64,000 bases of DNA from UBA12191 sp964422295 (GTDB taxonomy: Bacteria; Planctomycetota; UBA8108; UBA1146). The notes under the pieces are model-generated. The model was not told the DNA's origin. It saw only the letters and a program-made list of their open reading frames with translations, and searched no databases. The position numbers and the translations under genes are program-made. Position 1 is the first letter of the stretch, and each line of letters starts with the position of its first letter. The stretch is taken from the NCBI GenBank assembly GCA_964422295.1, contig CAYRAM010000003.1, forward strand, positions 1-64,000, written 5' to 3'. This document shows, one piece after another, positions 16,207 to 24,863 of this stretch.

Positions 16207-17127
16207 TCAGTCGCTGATCAATTGTAAGCTGGCGGGGACGACCTTGAGTTGCAGGACCTCGGGGCTGCCGAGGACATCCCCATCGACGAGAACAGGGTGG
16301 GCTTCCTGGATCAGGGTGACCTCCTTCGCCTGACGGTAAACCACCTCGGGATACTGATCCAGATGGCGACCTGCAGAGACTTCCCGAAAGAGGGAGAACG
16401 CCTCAAAGTAGGAGACCTGCGGAAGCACGCACAGATCGAGAAGACCATCGGCGAGTTTCGCTTTTGGACACGGGGTGAAACCGCCGCCGATGGTGGCCTC
16501 ATTGCCGACAAAGATGCCGGGCCCCATTGTTTCCATTTCCTCTCCATCGATGATGACCCGTGCTGCGCGATGACGCTTTGTTTCCATCAGCAGCGCATTC
16601 AGGGCAAGCAAGCGATAAAAACCATTCCCCAGCCAGCGCACGGGGTATTTGATCAGAGGAAATTTGCGCCAGCGATCAAACCGGTGGGTGACACGTGCAG
16701 GAAGGCCGGTGGCGGTGATCTGCAGCATCTGTCCCCAGTCTTTTCCATCGGCGCAGATCGAGATGGTATCGATGTTGCGGCTTCCCTGACCATGGAGGGC
16801 TGTTTTCAAACTCGTTTCCAGATCAAGGGGAAAGCCGAGACCTTTGCACAAGTTGTTGCCGGTTCCTGCAGGAATGATGGCGACAGGGCTTTGCCATGAT
16901 TGTCGGTGGAGCCAATTGACGGCGAGGCGTACCGTTCCATCGCCGCCGACCACCAGGACCCGTTCAGGTGGAGAGTCGACATCGCCCACTTCGAAGATGT
17001 TTTCCCACGAAACCTGAAAATCCGACGAATTCAACTCTGCAGAAGATTCAAGATGCTTGCGCGCTTCCGCCGCCCGGCGGGAGCCGACGTTTGCCAGGAT
17101 CAGAAGATGCTTCTTCCTCTGACTCAC
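16207..17127 (-). CDS. Diacylglycerol/sphingosine-kinase-type lipid kinase (YegS/DagK-like)
   Basis: 306 residues with the DAGK catalytic-domain signature VVGGDGTVRLAVNW (about residue 60) and IPAGTGNNLCKGLGFP, followed by the second domain with GPGIFVGNEATIGGGFTPCPKAKLADGLLDL. It would phosphorylate a lipid with a free hydroxyl, such as diacylglycerol. The start is a GTG at 17127 overlapping the upstream stop as GTGA, so it is translationally coupled to the UPF0173 hydrolase. Confidence 0.92.
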   Translation of the reverse strand: MSQRKKHLLILANVGSRRAAEARKHLESSAELNSSDFQVSWENIFEVGDVDSPPERVLVVGGDGTVRLAVNWLHRQSWQSPVAIIPAGTGNNLCKGLGFPLDLETSLKTALHGQGSRNIDTISICADGKDWGQMLQITATGLPARVTHRFDRWRKFPLIKYPVRWLGNGFYRLLALNALLMETKRHRAARVIIDGEEMETMGPGIFVGNEATIGGGFTPCPKAKLADGLLDLCVLPQVSYFEAFSLFREVSAGRHLDQYPEVVYRQAKEVTLIQEAHPVLVDGDVLGSPEVLQLKVVPASLQLISD

Positions 17128-17840
17128 TCGAGAATCTGCCCCGGCTCAAGATCGATGACCTGAATCGGCAGTGAGCCGACCGATTCACGCAATTGATCAG
17201 GGGTTCCCGAAAGGAGTGGGAAGGTGCCGTAGTGCATAGGCAGGACCATCTGCACGCCGAGAAGATGTGCTGCTTTCGCCGCTTCCCGCGGACCCATGGT
17301 GTAGTGGTCGCCAATCGGCAAGATCGCCAGGGTCGGGGAATACAATTCTCCGATCAGAGCCATGTCGGAAAAGACGCAGGTGTCGCCTGCGTAATAGAAA
17401 CGAAATTCGTTTTCAGTTTCGATGACGAAGCCCGCAGCTTCGCCGCCGTATTGCAGGACTCCATCCACTTCGACACTGCTGGAGTGTTTCGCATCGGTCA
17501 TGGTGACGCGCAGGCCACAGATTTCGATGGATCCACCCTTGTTCATCTCGACGACTTGATCTTCCGGCAGTCCCAACTTCTTGAGCCAAAAGGCCATCTC
17601 CACATTGCAGACGACACGGCAGCCGTGCTTTGTCGCTTGTGGGATGACGTCCGCGACGTGATCAAAGTGGCCATGGGTCAATAGGATCAGGTCTACATCT
17701 TCTGGGTTTTGAAATTCTTCAGGGCAGCTGGGATTCCCCAGCCACGGATCGAAGAGGACTTTGCGTCCGGATGGAGTGCCGACGAGAAAGGTGGCATGGC
17801 CAAGCCATTGGAAGGTGGTTTCTTTACCAAGGTAGTTCAA
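17124..17840 (-). CDS. UPF0173 / UlaG-like metallo-beta-lactamase-fold hydrolase
   Basis: 238 residues from a TTG at 17840 supported by AGGAG 7 bp upstream; longer in-frame starts would overlap the upstream aldolase. Metal-binding motifs: WLGHATFLVG, DPWLGNP, and LLTHGHFDHVADV (HxHxDH), then MTDAKHSSS, YYAGDTCVFSDM and MHYGTFP. Length and motif order fit the UPF0173 family, whose substrates are poorly defined. It ends in a GTGA overlap with the lipid kinase. Confidence 0.92.
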   Translation of the reverse strand: MNYLGKETTFQWLGHATFLVGTPSGRKVLFDPWLGNPSCPEEFQNPEDVDLILLTHGHFDHVADVIPQATKHGCRVVCNVEMAFWLKKLGLPEDQVVEMNKGGSIEICGLRVTMTDAKHSSSVEVDGVLQYGGEAAGFVIETENEFRFYYAGDTCVFSDMALIGELYSPTLAILPIGDHYTMGPREAAKAAHLLGVQMVLPMHYGTFPLLSGTPDQLRESVGSLPIQVIDLEPGQILE

Positions 17841-17874
17841 TGAGATGCTCCTGCTCTTTTGAATCGAGGCCGTT

Positions 17875-18513
17875 TCAGGATGAGGATTGGCAAAGATCCA
17901 GCAAGGCTCTGCCACGCTCTTCCACTCGGCTCCAGTTTTCTGTTTCTACATCATCGGCATCGAAGAGGGGAGCGACGAAGCCGACTGCGTGGGCTCCCGC
18001 TTGCAGAAACTCCCGGGCATTATCGCTGCTCACTCCGCTGGTGGGAACGATACGCAGATGGGGGAGTGGTCCCAATGTTGCCCGAACCCATGCTGGCCCC
18101 CCAGCCGGACCCGGAAACAGTTTGACCAGCGGTGCTCCCGCTTCATGGGCGGCCTGCATCTCCGTCGGCGTCGAGCAGCCGGGGATGATGGCGACCCCAA
18201 GATCCTGGGCGAGTTGGATCATCTGCGGATCCATGATGGGAGAAACGAGGAAGCGTGCCCCGGCAGCCACCGCTTCACGCGCTTGATCGGGAGTGAGAAC
18301 GGTACCGGCACCGACGACGACATCGGAGTGATTTTCGGATGTATTGCGAATGCAATCGAATGCTCCAGGGATCGTCAGCGTGTACTCGCACACCTTGAAG
18401 CCTGCAGCCAGTGCCGCTTCCATCGCAGGGATCGCTCGATCTCCATGGGGGGTTCTGAGGATTGCACTCGCCTTTTCGGTCCCCAAAACAGCGACAAACT
18501 CCTCGGGTTTCAT
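17875..18513 (-). CDS. eda: 2-dehydro-3-deoxy-phosphogluconate (KDPG/KHG) aldolase family
   Basis: 212 residues from the ATG at 18513. Class I aldolase features: E43 in CEYTLTIPGA, GAGTVLTPDQA, FLVSPIMDPQM, IIPGCSTPTEM and the Schiff-base lysine K131 in VKLFPG. The enzyme splits KDPG into pyruvate and glyceraldehyde-3-phosphate (Entner-Doudoroff) or acts on related 2-keto-3-deoxy acids. No edd-type dehydratase is near. It heads the run aldolase, UPF0173 hydrolase, lipid kinase, glycosidase. Confidence 0.9.
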   Translation of the reverse strand: MKPEEFVAVLGTEKASAILRTPHGDRAIPAMEAALAAGFKVCEYTLTIPGAFDCIRNTSENHSDVVVGAGTVLTPDQAREAVAAGARFLVSPIMDPQMIQLAQDLGVAIIPGCSTPTEMQAAHEAGAPLVKLFPGPAGGPAWVRATLGPLPHLRIVPTSGVSSDNAREFLQAGAHAVGFVAPLFDADDVETENWSRVEERGRALLDLCQSSS

Positions 18514-18663
18514 GGCGTTGCTCCCACTTCCTTGAAGAAAAGAGGACAGATCTGAGATGGCTGATACAGTCTCTCCAAAATTCTGGATGGACCTCCACAA
18601 CTGTTGGGGCCATGATGCGGATCGAAATGACCGGGGGCAAGAACTCCACGACAGGAGAATCCG

Positions 18664-19143
18664 ATGATGAGTATCGCCATGTCCAGTTTAGAAATCAGTA
18701 CCCTTGTGCATCTGCTCGTTGCGGTATTCATCGCCGGGTCGGTGTTCATCCAATGGCGGGCGGTGCACCCGGCAGTGACTTCCGAAGAGGGGGGAGACCA
18801 GGTCCGCGAGGGAATCCGTCGCCGCTGGGCTCCCTTCGTTCATCTCGGTTCGCTGCTGCTGATCTTGACCGGTCTTTATCAATTGATGGTTCACGGAATG
18901 CCGACTGCGGAACACCAGAAAACCCTCGAAGATGGGGGAATGTCTTATCACATGCTCTTCGGGATCAAATTTCTGTTGGCTCTGGGGGCACTCTTCATCG
19001 GATCTGCGATGGTCGGTCGCAGCGAGGCCCTCGCAGGGATTCGGCGCAAGGGTGGCACATGGCTCGGACTCGCGGTGATCTTGGTCATCGCCGTAATCGT
19101 GATCTCCCGAATACTCGCAGATCTTCCCGCCCCCCCGATGTAA
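18664..19143 (+). CDS. Four-helix membrane protein, CopD/cytochrome-b561-like topology
   Basis: 159 residues, ATG at 18664 with AGGAG 6-7 bp upstream. Four hydrophobic helices are visible (VHLLVAVFIAGSVFI, HLGSLLLILTGLYQL, YHMLFGIKFLLALGALFIG, LGLAVILVIAVIVIS). The first three helices each begin at a histidine, as seen in CopD-like or heme-binding four-helix proteins, but no firm family can be assigned. Transcribed just upstream of, and on the same strand as, the large VWA protein (47 bp gap). Confidence 0.75.
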   Translation: MMSIAMSSLEISTLVHLLVAVFIAGSVFIQWRAVHPAVTSEEGGDQVREGIRRRWAPFVHLGSLLLILTGLYQLMVHGMPTAEHQKTLEDGGMSYHMLFGIKFLLALGALFIGSAMVGRSEALAGIRRKGGTWLGLAVILVIAVIVISRILADLPAPPM

Positions 19144-19190
19144 AATACACCGAGGTATTCGTTTCCATTTGAAGTCTGGACAGTCCCGCA

Positions 19191-21722
19191 ATGTACTCAG
19201 TTCGCCAGCATGTCTCGCTGATTTTGATCCTTGTGACCCTGATGATCGGGGTGCAGGTTTCAGCAGAGACGATCCTCATGGTTGCGGATCCGTGTTGTTC
19301 AGATCCCCAGGAACCTCCGTTGGGGAGCCTGAACCTCATCGACGATGACGAAGAGAGTGACGAAGAGGATGAAGAAGAGGATGAAGAGGAGCCACGAGAC
19401 CCTTCAGAGATTGCCCTCAAAAAGGCCATCGATGGCTTGAAGAATCTCCCTCGGTCGGCGAAGTCACGGACAGAGCGGTTGCTCACCCTCGAAGATGAGT
19501 TTGATGAGATCCATCTTGAATATGTCGGCAAGGACGCTGCGACCGAGGCGCTGGCATATCGGGCCGAATGTCAGCGCAGGCTCGGCCGATCGAGACTCGC
19601 CCGCGACGGCTATCAGCAGTACCTCAATCTCGACAGCGGCGGAGAGGCCACGGATGTGGCATTGCACGGTCTTGGGCATTGCTTGCAGGATACCCTTGAG
19701 TGGAACAGTGCTCTCGATCTGTTTCAGAGAGTCATACGAGAGTTTCCGGAAGCGAGTTTGGTTCCCGAGTGTCACTATGACGCCGGATTTTGCCTGAGGG
19801 AGATGGGGGAATATTCGCAAGCCCGAAGGATTTGGGAGAAACTGATCAGTGACCACGGCGCATCCTCCGCGGCTCGAAAAGCGAGCGCCAAGTTGTCCAC
19901 TCTTCGCCCCCCCCTTGAGCGAATCAAAGAGCTTTACCCCCGCTGGGAGAAGACTCGCAAGACCTTCGATGCGTTGCCTTATCAGGAGCGTCTCAAGGGG
20001 ATCAAGCCGGTCGAGGAGGTGCTGGCAGAGTTTGGTGACTGTCGTTGTCGCGAGACGGAGGTTTTCCTGACCCGCCTGCTCAAAGACAAGGACAAAGAGA
20101 TCCAGGCTGCGGCCGCGGTACCTCTGCTGAATGTTGGTGGTAGTGGCGTGACGCGTACGGTTCTCACCCAAATGAAGAAGATGTCGAATGCTGGCAAGAA
20201 AAAGGTCCTCGATGCCTTGCGACCACGCCATCTCACCAATGCATCTCTGAAGCCCATCGAAACCGCTGCCAAGAGCAGCGCTGTCGGAGTTTCATCTGCG
20301 GCGGTGGATTTGCTCGGTCGTCTGGGAGACTTGCCGGCGACCAAGCTGTTGGTTGACCTGCTCCCTAAAGGGAAATCCATCGATTCCTTGCAGGGACAGC
20401 AGCGGCAATCATTTGAGAGAACGTTGCGCGCTCTGCGATCGGTCCGCGAAGAAAGTGCCCTCGATTGGCTCTTGGACAAGGTGCTCGATCGGGAAAAATC
20501 AAATGTTCTCGTGCGTGTGGCGGTCGCAGAAACCCTCGGTCGTGCAGGCCACAAGAAAGCGGTCGACACGCTCTCGGGATTGTTGCTCCACCCGAAAAGT
20601 GAGTTGCGCTTGGCATCTTTGAAAGCGCTCGCACTCCTCGAAGAGGATAGTTGCGTGGCGGATATCGTCAGGGCTTCGCGGAAGCGCCAGCGCGATGTCG
20701 AGTTTCAGCAGGAAGCGGTCCGTGCCCTCTGCCGTCTCGATCCCACCGAGGCACTGGAGATGCTTTTGGCTCTCGGAAACAACAAGGATGTCGCCCTGAG
20801 AACCCTGGTGATCACCGCCCTTTCCAGAATCGATGGCGAGGCGAGCCTCGTGCGTCGACTTGAGGCTTTGGAAGATCCGGCGTGGCAGGTGCGATCCGCT
20901 GCTTTGACCGGTCTCCGCGGAGTCCGCGAAGTGGCTTTGGTGGATGCGTTGTTACAGGCGATGCGTCGCGAAACTGGCGCTCTTTTGCCGAAGGTGGTCG
21001 AGTTGCTGATCGCTTCCACCGGAGTTGATCTGGGACCGGACCCGGACAATTGGGAGAAGTATTGGGCGCGCGAAAGGGATCGCTACGATCCCGTCGCCGT
21101 CAGTGAGTTGGCCGGAGAAAAACTGGGCGGAAAAACCTATGTCCGCAAGGCGGACCCGGGCAAGGCGCGGACTCCATCCTATTTTGGAGTCGAGATCATC
21201 AGCAAGCGTATCACTTTCGTCATCGATTGCTCTGGCAGCATGGCCCAGGAGGTCACCGTCCCCAAAGAGGGGGGGGGTGTCGAATCGATGAATCGTCTCG
21301 AACTGGCGAAGAGTGAATTGCGTGTGGCCATCGAAAAACTGAGGCCGGGTACGCATTTCAATCTGGTTCGCTTCGACAACAACGCCCGTCCGCTACACGA
21401 TCGCCCGAAGAAACTGTCGCCAAAGTCGGTCAAGGATGCGCGACGATTCATCGACGGTCTGCAACCGGGTGGGGGAACGAATATCTACGATTCCCTGGAG
21501 CAAGTACTGACCGCCGGGGATATCGATACCATCTTCTTTCTTTCAGACGGTGCGCCGAGCACAGGGACCTTTGTCGATACTGACAAGATCCTCGAAGAGA
21601 TCGGCCGACTCAATGAGCAGAGTCAGGTCACGATCCACACTATCGCTTTGGGATTCACCTCTGGGTTCATGCAGAGCCTTGCAGAGCAGAATCGCGGCTC
21701 CTACATCGTCGCTGGCCAGTAA
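19191..21722 (+). CDS. Secreted TPR-HEAT-VWA protein
   Basis: 843 residues. A signal-like N-terminus (LILILVTLMIGVQVSAETI, about 10-28) is followed by an acidic run (DDDEESDEEDEEEDEEEP), TPR-like helices to about residue 240 (WNSALDLFQRVIREFPEA), then HEAT-type repeats to about 620 (LLSL... KSELRLASLKALALLEEDS, DPAWQVRSAALTGLRGV). The C-terminal ~190 residues are a von Willebrand A domain with MIDAS motif DCSGS (D679), then GGGTNIYDSL and FLSDGAPSTG. VWA domains mediate metal-dependent protein binding. Likely a periplasmic interaction platform; partners unknown. Confidence 0.85.
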   Translation: MYSVRQHVSLILILVTLMIGVQVSAETILMVADPCCSDPQEPPLGSLNLIDDDEESDEEDEEEDEEEPRDPSEIALKKAIDGLKNLPRSAKSRTERLLTLEDEFDEIHLEYVGKDAATEALAYRAECQRRLGRSRLARDGYQQYLNLDSGGEATDVALHGLGHCLQDTLEWNSALDLFQRVIREFPEASLVPECHYDAGFCLREMGEYSQARRIWEKLISDHGASSAARKASAKLSTLRPPLERIKELYPRWEKTRKTFDALPYQERLKGIKPVEEVLAEFGDCRCRETEVFLTRLLKDKDKEIQAAAAVPLLNVGGSGVTRTVLTQMKKMSNAGKKKVLDALRPRHLTNASLKPIETAAKSSAVGVSSAAVDLLGRLGDLPATKLLVDLLPKGKSIDSLQGQQRQSFERTLRALRSVREESALDWLLDKVLDREKSNVLVRVAVAETLGRAGHKKAVDTLSGLLLHPKSELRLASLKALALLEEDSCVADIVRASRKRQRDVEFQQEAVRALCRLDPTEALEMLLALGNNKDVALRTLVITALSRIDGEASLVRRLEALEDPAWQVRSAALTGLRGVREVALVDALLQAMRRETGALLPKVVELLIASTGVDLGPDPDNWEKYWARERDRYDPVAVSELAGEKLGGKTYVRKADPGKARTPSYFGVEIISKRITFVIDCSGSMAQEVTVPKEGGGVESMNRLELAKSELRVAIEKLRPGTHFNLVRFDNNARPLHDRPKKLSPKSVKDARRFIDGLQPGGGTNIYDSLEQVLTAGDIDTIFFLSDGAPSTGTFVDTDKILEEIGRLNEQSQVTIHTIALGFTSGFMQSLAEQNRGSYIVAGQ

Positions 21723-21842
21723 TCGCGGTTTTTGGCGATTTTTCTCAAGAAATCCTGCGTAAATGCCGATCCATCCCGCAGAGGAATGTTCCGGGTTGAG
21801 AGATAGCCCCGGTGAAAACCGGACTGACGCATGGAGTTCACG

Positions 21843-22919
21843 ATGGATGAGATGTGGTGGATCCTGATCCTGGCAGGAGTGGGATTGATGGTGTGGACTC
21901 TTCGCAAAGGCTTCCAGCCGATCGTGGAGAAGAGCACTGAGATCAACCTGAGTCACGATGACGATTCCTGGCGCGTCCGCGGGCGGGAATTGGGACTCGA
22001 TGCGGCGGAAATTCGATTGATCGAGAGCCTGCTCGCCCAAGACGACTCCCTCGATGGCGAACGCCTGTTGAATTCGCGCATCGCCTTTGAAGCGGCCTTG
22101 GAGAGAACTCTGCAAGGAGGCAGTGAACTGTTTCAGAAGCTGGAGATGCGACGCGCCCTCGACCGGTTACGTTTGCGGAGGGGTTGGGAAGTCACGGGAG
22201 CGGTTTCACACCGGGGTATCGGTCCCACTGAGGAGGACGAACTCCTCATCGAAGGCGCAGGCGGAGGATGCTTGCGCGCGATCCTGATCCACAGGGATGA
22301 GCAGAGTCTGGCACTCAGGGTTCACGACAGTTTCGGACTCCACAGTGGAGCCCTCGACTGGAATCCGGGAACCGAAGTGGCAGTCTCCTGTTTTCAGCCG
22401 GAGAGTGGCTGTCTCACCTTTGATTCGCGGGTCCAGGAGATCCGTGACCTCGGAGATCACTTCCTTTTCATCGAAAACCCGGCAAAGATTCGTATCGAGC
22501 AGCGCAGAGAATTTCTTCGTACCCCTCTCGAAGGGCGCTTCCGATTTCTGCGCCTTGCCAGTCAATCCAGCGTCTCCGATTTGAGGGATCATGAGGGGAT
22601 TCACGTCGGTGGAGTTCTCGATGTGGGCACCGGGGGCGCAGCCATCGTTACAGAGATTCGCCTATGGCATGAGGATCTTCTGATACTCCGGGGCTTTCCC
22701 GGTTTGGAAGATGAAGATCTGACCGCCCGCGTTGTCGACATTGCCGATCCGGGGGATGAGGAAAGCCCTGTCTACGGATTGCGTTTCATCGGATTGGCCG
22801 CTTCGGCCCGGGATACCTTGGCAAAGTACGTCTTCTCCCGACGCGCAAATGAGATCCCGGCAACTTCAGAGTGTGCACTGCCCCAACCCGAAATGGGAGC
22901 GGACAGCACCAGCGCATAA
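21843..22919 (+). CDS. Membrane-anchored PilZ-domain (YcgR-like) protein
   Basis: About 358 residues; the ATG at 21843 is chosen over 21831 because GGAG lies 6 bp upstream of it. One N-terminal membrane helix (MWWILILAGVGLMVWTL). A YcgR-N-like beta region spans ~105-215. The PilZ part starts at QRREFLRTP, containing RxxxR, the c-di-GMP-binding arginine motif, followed about 50 residues later by DVGTGGAAIV, where the usual D/N-x-S-x-x-G has Gly in place of Ser. Binding of c-di-GMP is therefore plausible but not certain. Monocistronic, downstream of the VWA gene. Confidence 0.78.
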   Translation: MDEMWWILILAGVGLMVWTLRKGFQPIVEKSTEINLSHDDDSWRVRGRELGLDAAEIRLIESLLAQDDSLDGERLLNSRIAFEAALERTLQGGSELFQKLEMRRALDRLRLRRGWEVTGAVSHRGIGPTEEDELLIEGAGGGCLRAILIHRDEQSLALRVHDSFGLHSGALDWNPGTEVAVSCFQPESGCLTFDSRVQEIRDLGDHFLFIENPAKIRIEQRREFLRTPLEGRFRFLRLASQSSVSDLRDHEGIHVGGVLDVGTGGAAIVTEIRLWHEDLLILRGFPGLEDEDLTARVVDIADPGDEESPVYGLRFIGLAASARDTLAKYVFSRRANEIPATSECALPQPEMGADSTSA

Positions 22920-22940
22920 GCGGTTTGCCGGGTAGGGGAA

Positions 22941-23585
22941 TCAACCGAGCCGATGACGGAAGACGGTATGTTCAGCGGGTAACCTGCCCGGATTGGCCAG
23001 TGCTTCTGGAGCATTGCCGATACAAACCAGAACGGCGATGGCGATTTCATCCCGATCTGCGGCTCCGATCACTTCTTTGACTGCGGGTTCCATCCAGCCA
23101 TTCATGAAGGTGGTCTTGAGGCCGATGCTGGTGGCCGCAAGAACGGCGTGGGTCGCAGCGATCATCGTATCCTTGATGGCGTACTCACGAATCAGCCCCG
23201 CTTTCTCGAGTGCCCCCTGACCCCCGGGAATCGCCTTGCGGGCAATCTCACAGTAATCCTCCGGCCATGCATCGACACTGCGTGCTTGTTCGATGACGGT
23301 TTCCATGTCGGCTTTCCATGCCTGATGGTCGACCGCAAAAACAAGGGTCACTGGGGCTTCGAGCACCTGACGCTGTTTGAAGCAGGCCTGATGGAGCTTT
23401 TCTCGATCTTCCGCGTTTTCGATGACGACGATTCGCCAGGGTTGCAGATTCCATGAGGAGGGGGCGGCGACTGCAAGGCGCAAAATTTCAGCGAGCATCC
23501 CCGGCTTGAGGGGGGTGTCGGAAAAATCCTTGGTCGAGCGCCTCTGCTCGATGGCTTCGTGGACGGAGAGCGCAGGAAATTTCAT
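22941..23585 (-). CDS. Nitroreductase-family FMN oxidoreductase
   Basis: 214 residues: the N-terminal FMN-phosphate-binding RRSTKDFSDTPL, then APSSWNLQPWRIVV, and a late GLKTTFMNGW. NAD(P)H-dependent flavoproteins of this fold reduce nitro groups, quinones or enones; the substrate is unknown. It follows the thiolase by 4 bp on the same strand, so the two are surely co-transcribed; its ATG is at 23585. Confidence 0.9.
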   Translation of the reverse strand: MKFPALSVHEAIEQRRSTKDFSDTPLKPGMLAEILRLAVAAPSSWNLQPWRIVVIENAEDREKLHQACFKQRQVLEAPVTLVFAVDHQAWKADMETVIEQARSVDAWPEDYCEIARKAIPGGQGALEKAGLIREYAIKDTMIAATHAVLAATSIGLKTTFMNGWMEPAVKEVIGAADRDEIAIAVLVCIGNAPEALANPGRLPAEHTVFRHRLG

Positions 23586-23589
23586 CGGG

Positions 23590-24849
23590 CTACTTTTTTT
23601 CCAGTAGTGTCACGACGGAGGTTCTGTCATCTCCACCCATATTGGCGCAGATTCCTCGGGAGGGCTTGTTGGCCATCTGATAATCGCCACAGAGTCCATT
23701 CATCTGGCGAAAGATCTCGTAGGCTTGTTTGACTCCGGTGGCGCCGACGGGATGACCGAAAGCCATCAGGCCTCCTCCGGTGTTGACCGGGATCCGGCCC
23801 TCGAGAGCGGTATCGCCGGAGGCTGCGATTTGGGTGCCTTCCCCTTCTTTGCAGAACCCTAGCGCTTCGCAGATGAGTGCTTCGGTGATGCTGAAGCAGT
23901 CGTGAACCTCTGCAACTTCGATGTCGGTGGCATCCCAGCCGGCGGAGGCGTAGGCCTTGCTCGCTGCGGCGGACGTGACATCCATCTTCGTCAGATCAGC
24001 GACCTGTCCCAGCGGGCCGCAGGCGACTTCACAGGAGACGATCTCGACGGGGTCACCGTGGGCCTCACCGAGTTTTTCGAGACCGGCATCCGAGCACAGG
24101 ATGATGGCACAACCGCCATCGGAAACTTGGGAGCAATCACCGACCCGTAACCACGAGTGCAATTCTTCATTTTCGAGGAAGCAGGGATTGTTGTCGGAAG
24201 CCTGGGCAGCCTGCTCTGCGCTCATCTGCACTTCCCTCATGTGGGCATTGGGATTGCGGTTGGCATTGGCGTATGCCTTGGCAACGATCGGTGCGAGAGC
24301 TTCCGGGGAGACTCCGTGACGTTCACAGTAGGCTTTCGTGCGACGGGCAAACATCGCCGGAAAGGTAAAGGGGTCGAGGGCGCGCTCGGTTTCGTAGTGG
24401 GAAGCGCGGGCGAGAAAATCGGCACCCTCTTTGGCATTGCGGGTGGTCTGAACCTCTGCGCCGATGACGAGGACGATATCCGCACCGGCCTGAATCGCAT
24501 CGACACCTGCAGCGATGCCGAGGCCCCCCGATGCGCATGCTCCTTCGACGCGGGTAAAGGGAGTGTAGGTCAATCCTTCGTCGGCAGAAGCTGCCAGTGA
24601 TCCCAGGTGACCCTGATTCGAGAAGAGCTCGCCTACGAAATTGCCGACGTATCCCCGGTCCACCAATGCCGGATCGATGCCAACATCCTGACAAGCGTCG
24701 ATGGCGACCCGATGGATGTACTGCTCAAGGGTCGGGTTCTCTCGTTTGCCGAAGTCGGGGTGCTTCTTCCAGACGAAATCGGGGTGAAACTTGCCGATGA
24801 AGGGGGTGATGGCCCCTCCGGCGATGGTGACGCGGCGTGCGGGTTTCAT
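23590..24849 (-). CDS. Thiolase / acetyl-CoA acetyltransferase (SCP2-type subfamily)
   Basis: 419 residues from the ATG at 24849 (an upstream in-frame extension overlaps the TraB-like gene and is not conserved-looking). Motifs: the nucleophile in VEGACASGGLGIAAG, SQVSDGGCAII, VAEVHDCFSITEAL and the C-terminal NTGGGLMAFGHPVGATG. It catalyses Claisen condensation or thiolysis of acyl-CoA; the HDCF motif and absence of the second catalytic Cys region of FadA/PhaA fit the SCP2-type group. Operon with an upstream TraB-like protein (14 bp gap) and a nitroreductase. Confidence 0.92.
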   Translation of the reverse strand: MKPARRVTIAGGAITPFIGKFHPDFVWKKHPDFGKRENPTLEQYIHRVAIDACQDVGIDPALVDRGYVGNFVGELFSNQGHLGSLAASADEGLTYTPFTRVEGACASGGLGIAAGVDAIQAGADIVLVIGAEVQTTRNAKEGADFLARASHYETERALDPFTFPAMFARRTKAYCERHGVSPEALAPIVAKAYANANRNPNAHMREVQMSAEQAAQASDNNPCFLENEELHSWLRVGDCSQVSDGGCAIILCSDAGLEKLGEAHGDPVEIVSCEVACGPLGQVADLTKMDVTSAAASKAYASAGWDATDIEVAEVHDCFSITEALICEALGFCKEGEGTQIAASGDTALEGRIPVNTGGGLMAFGHPVGATGVKQAYEIFRQMNGLCGDYQMANKPSRGICANMGGDDRTSVVTLLEKK

Positions 24850-24863
24850 GGATACGCTTCCAA

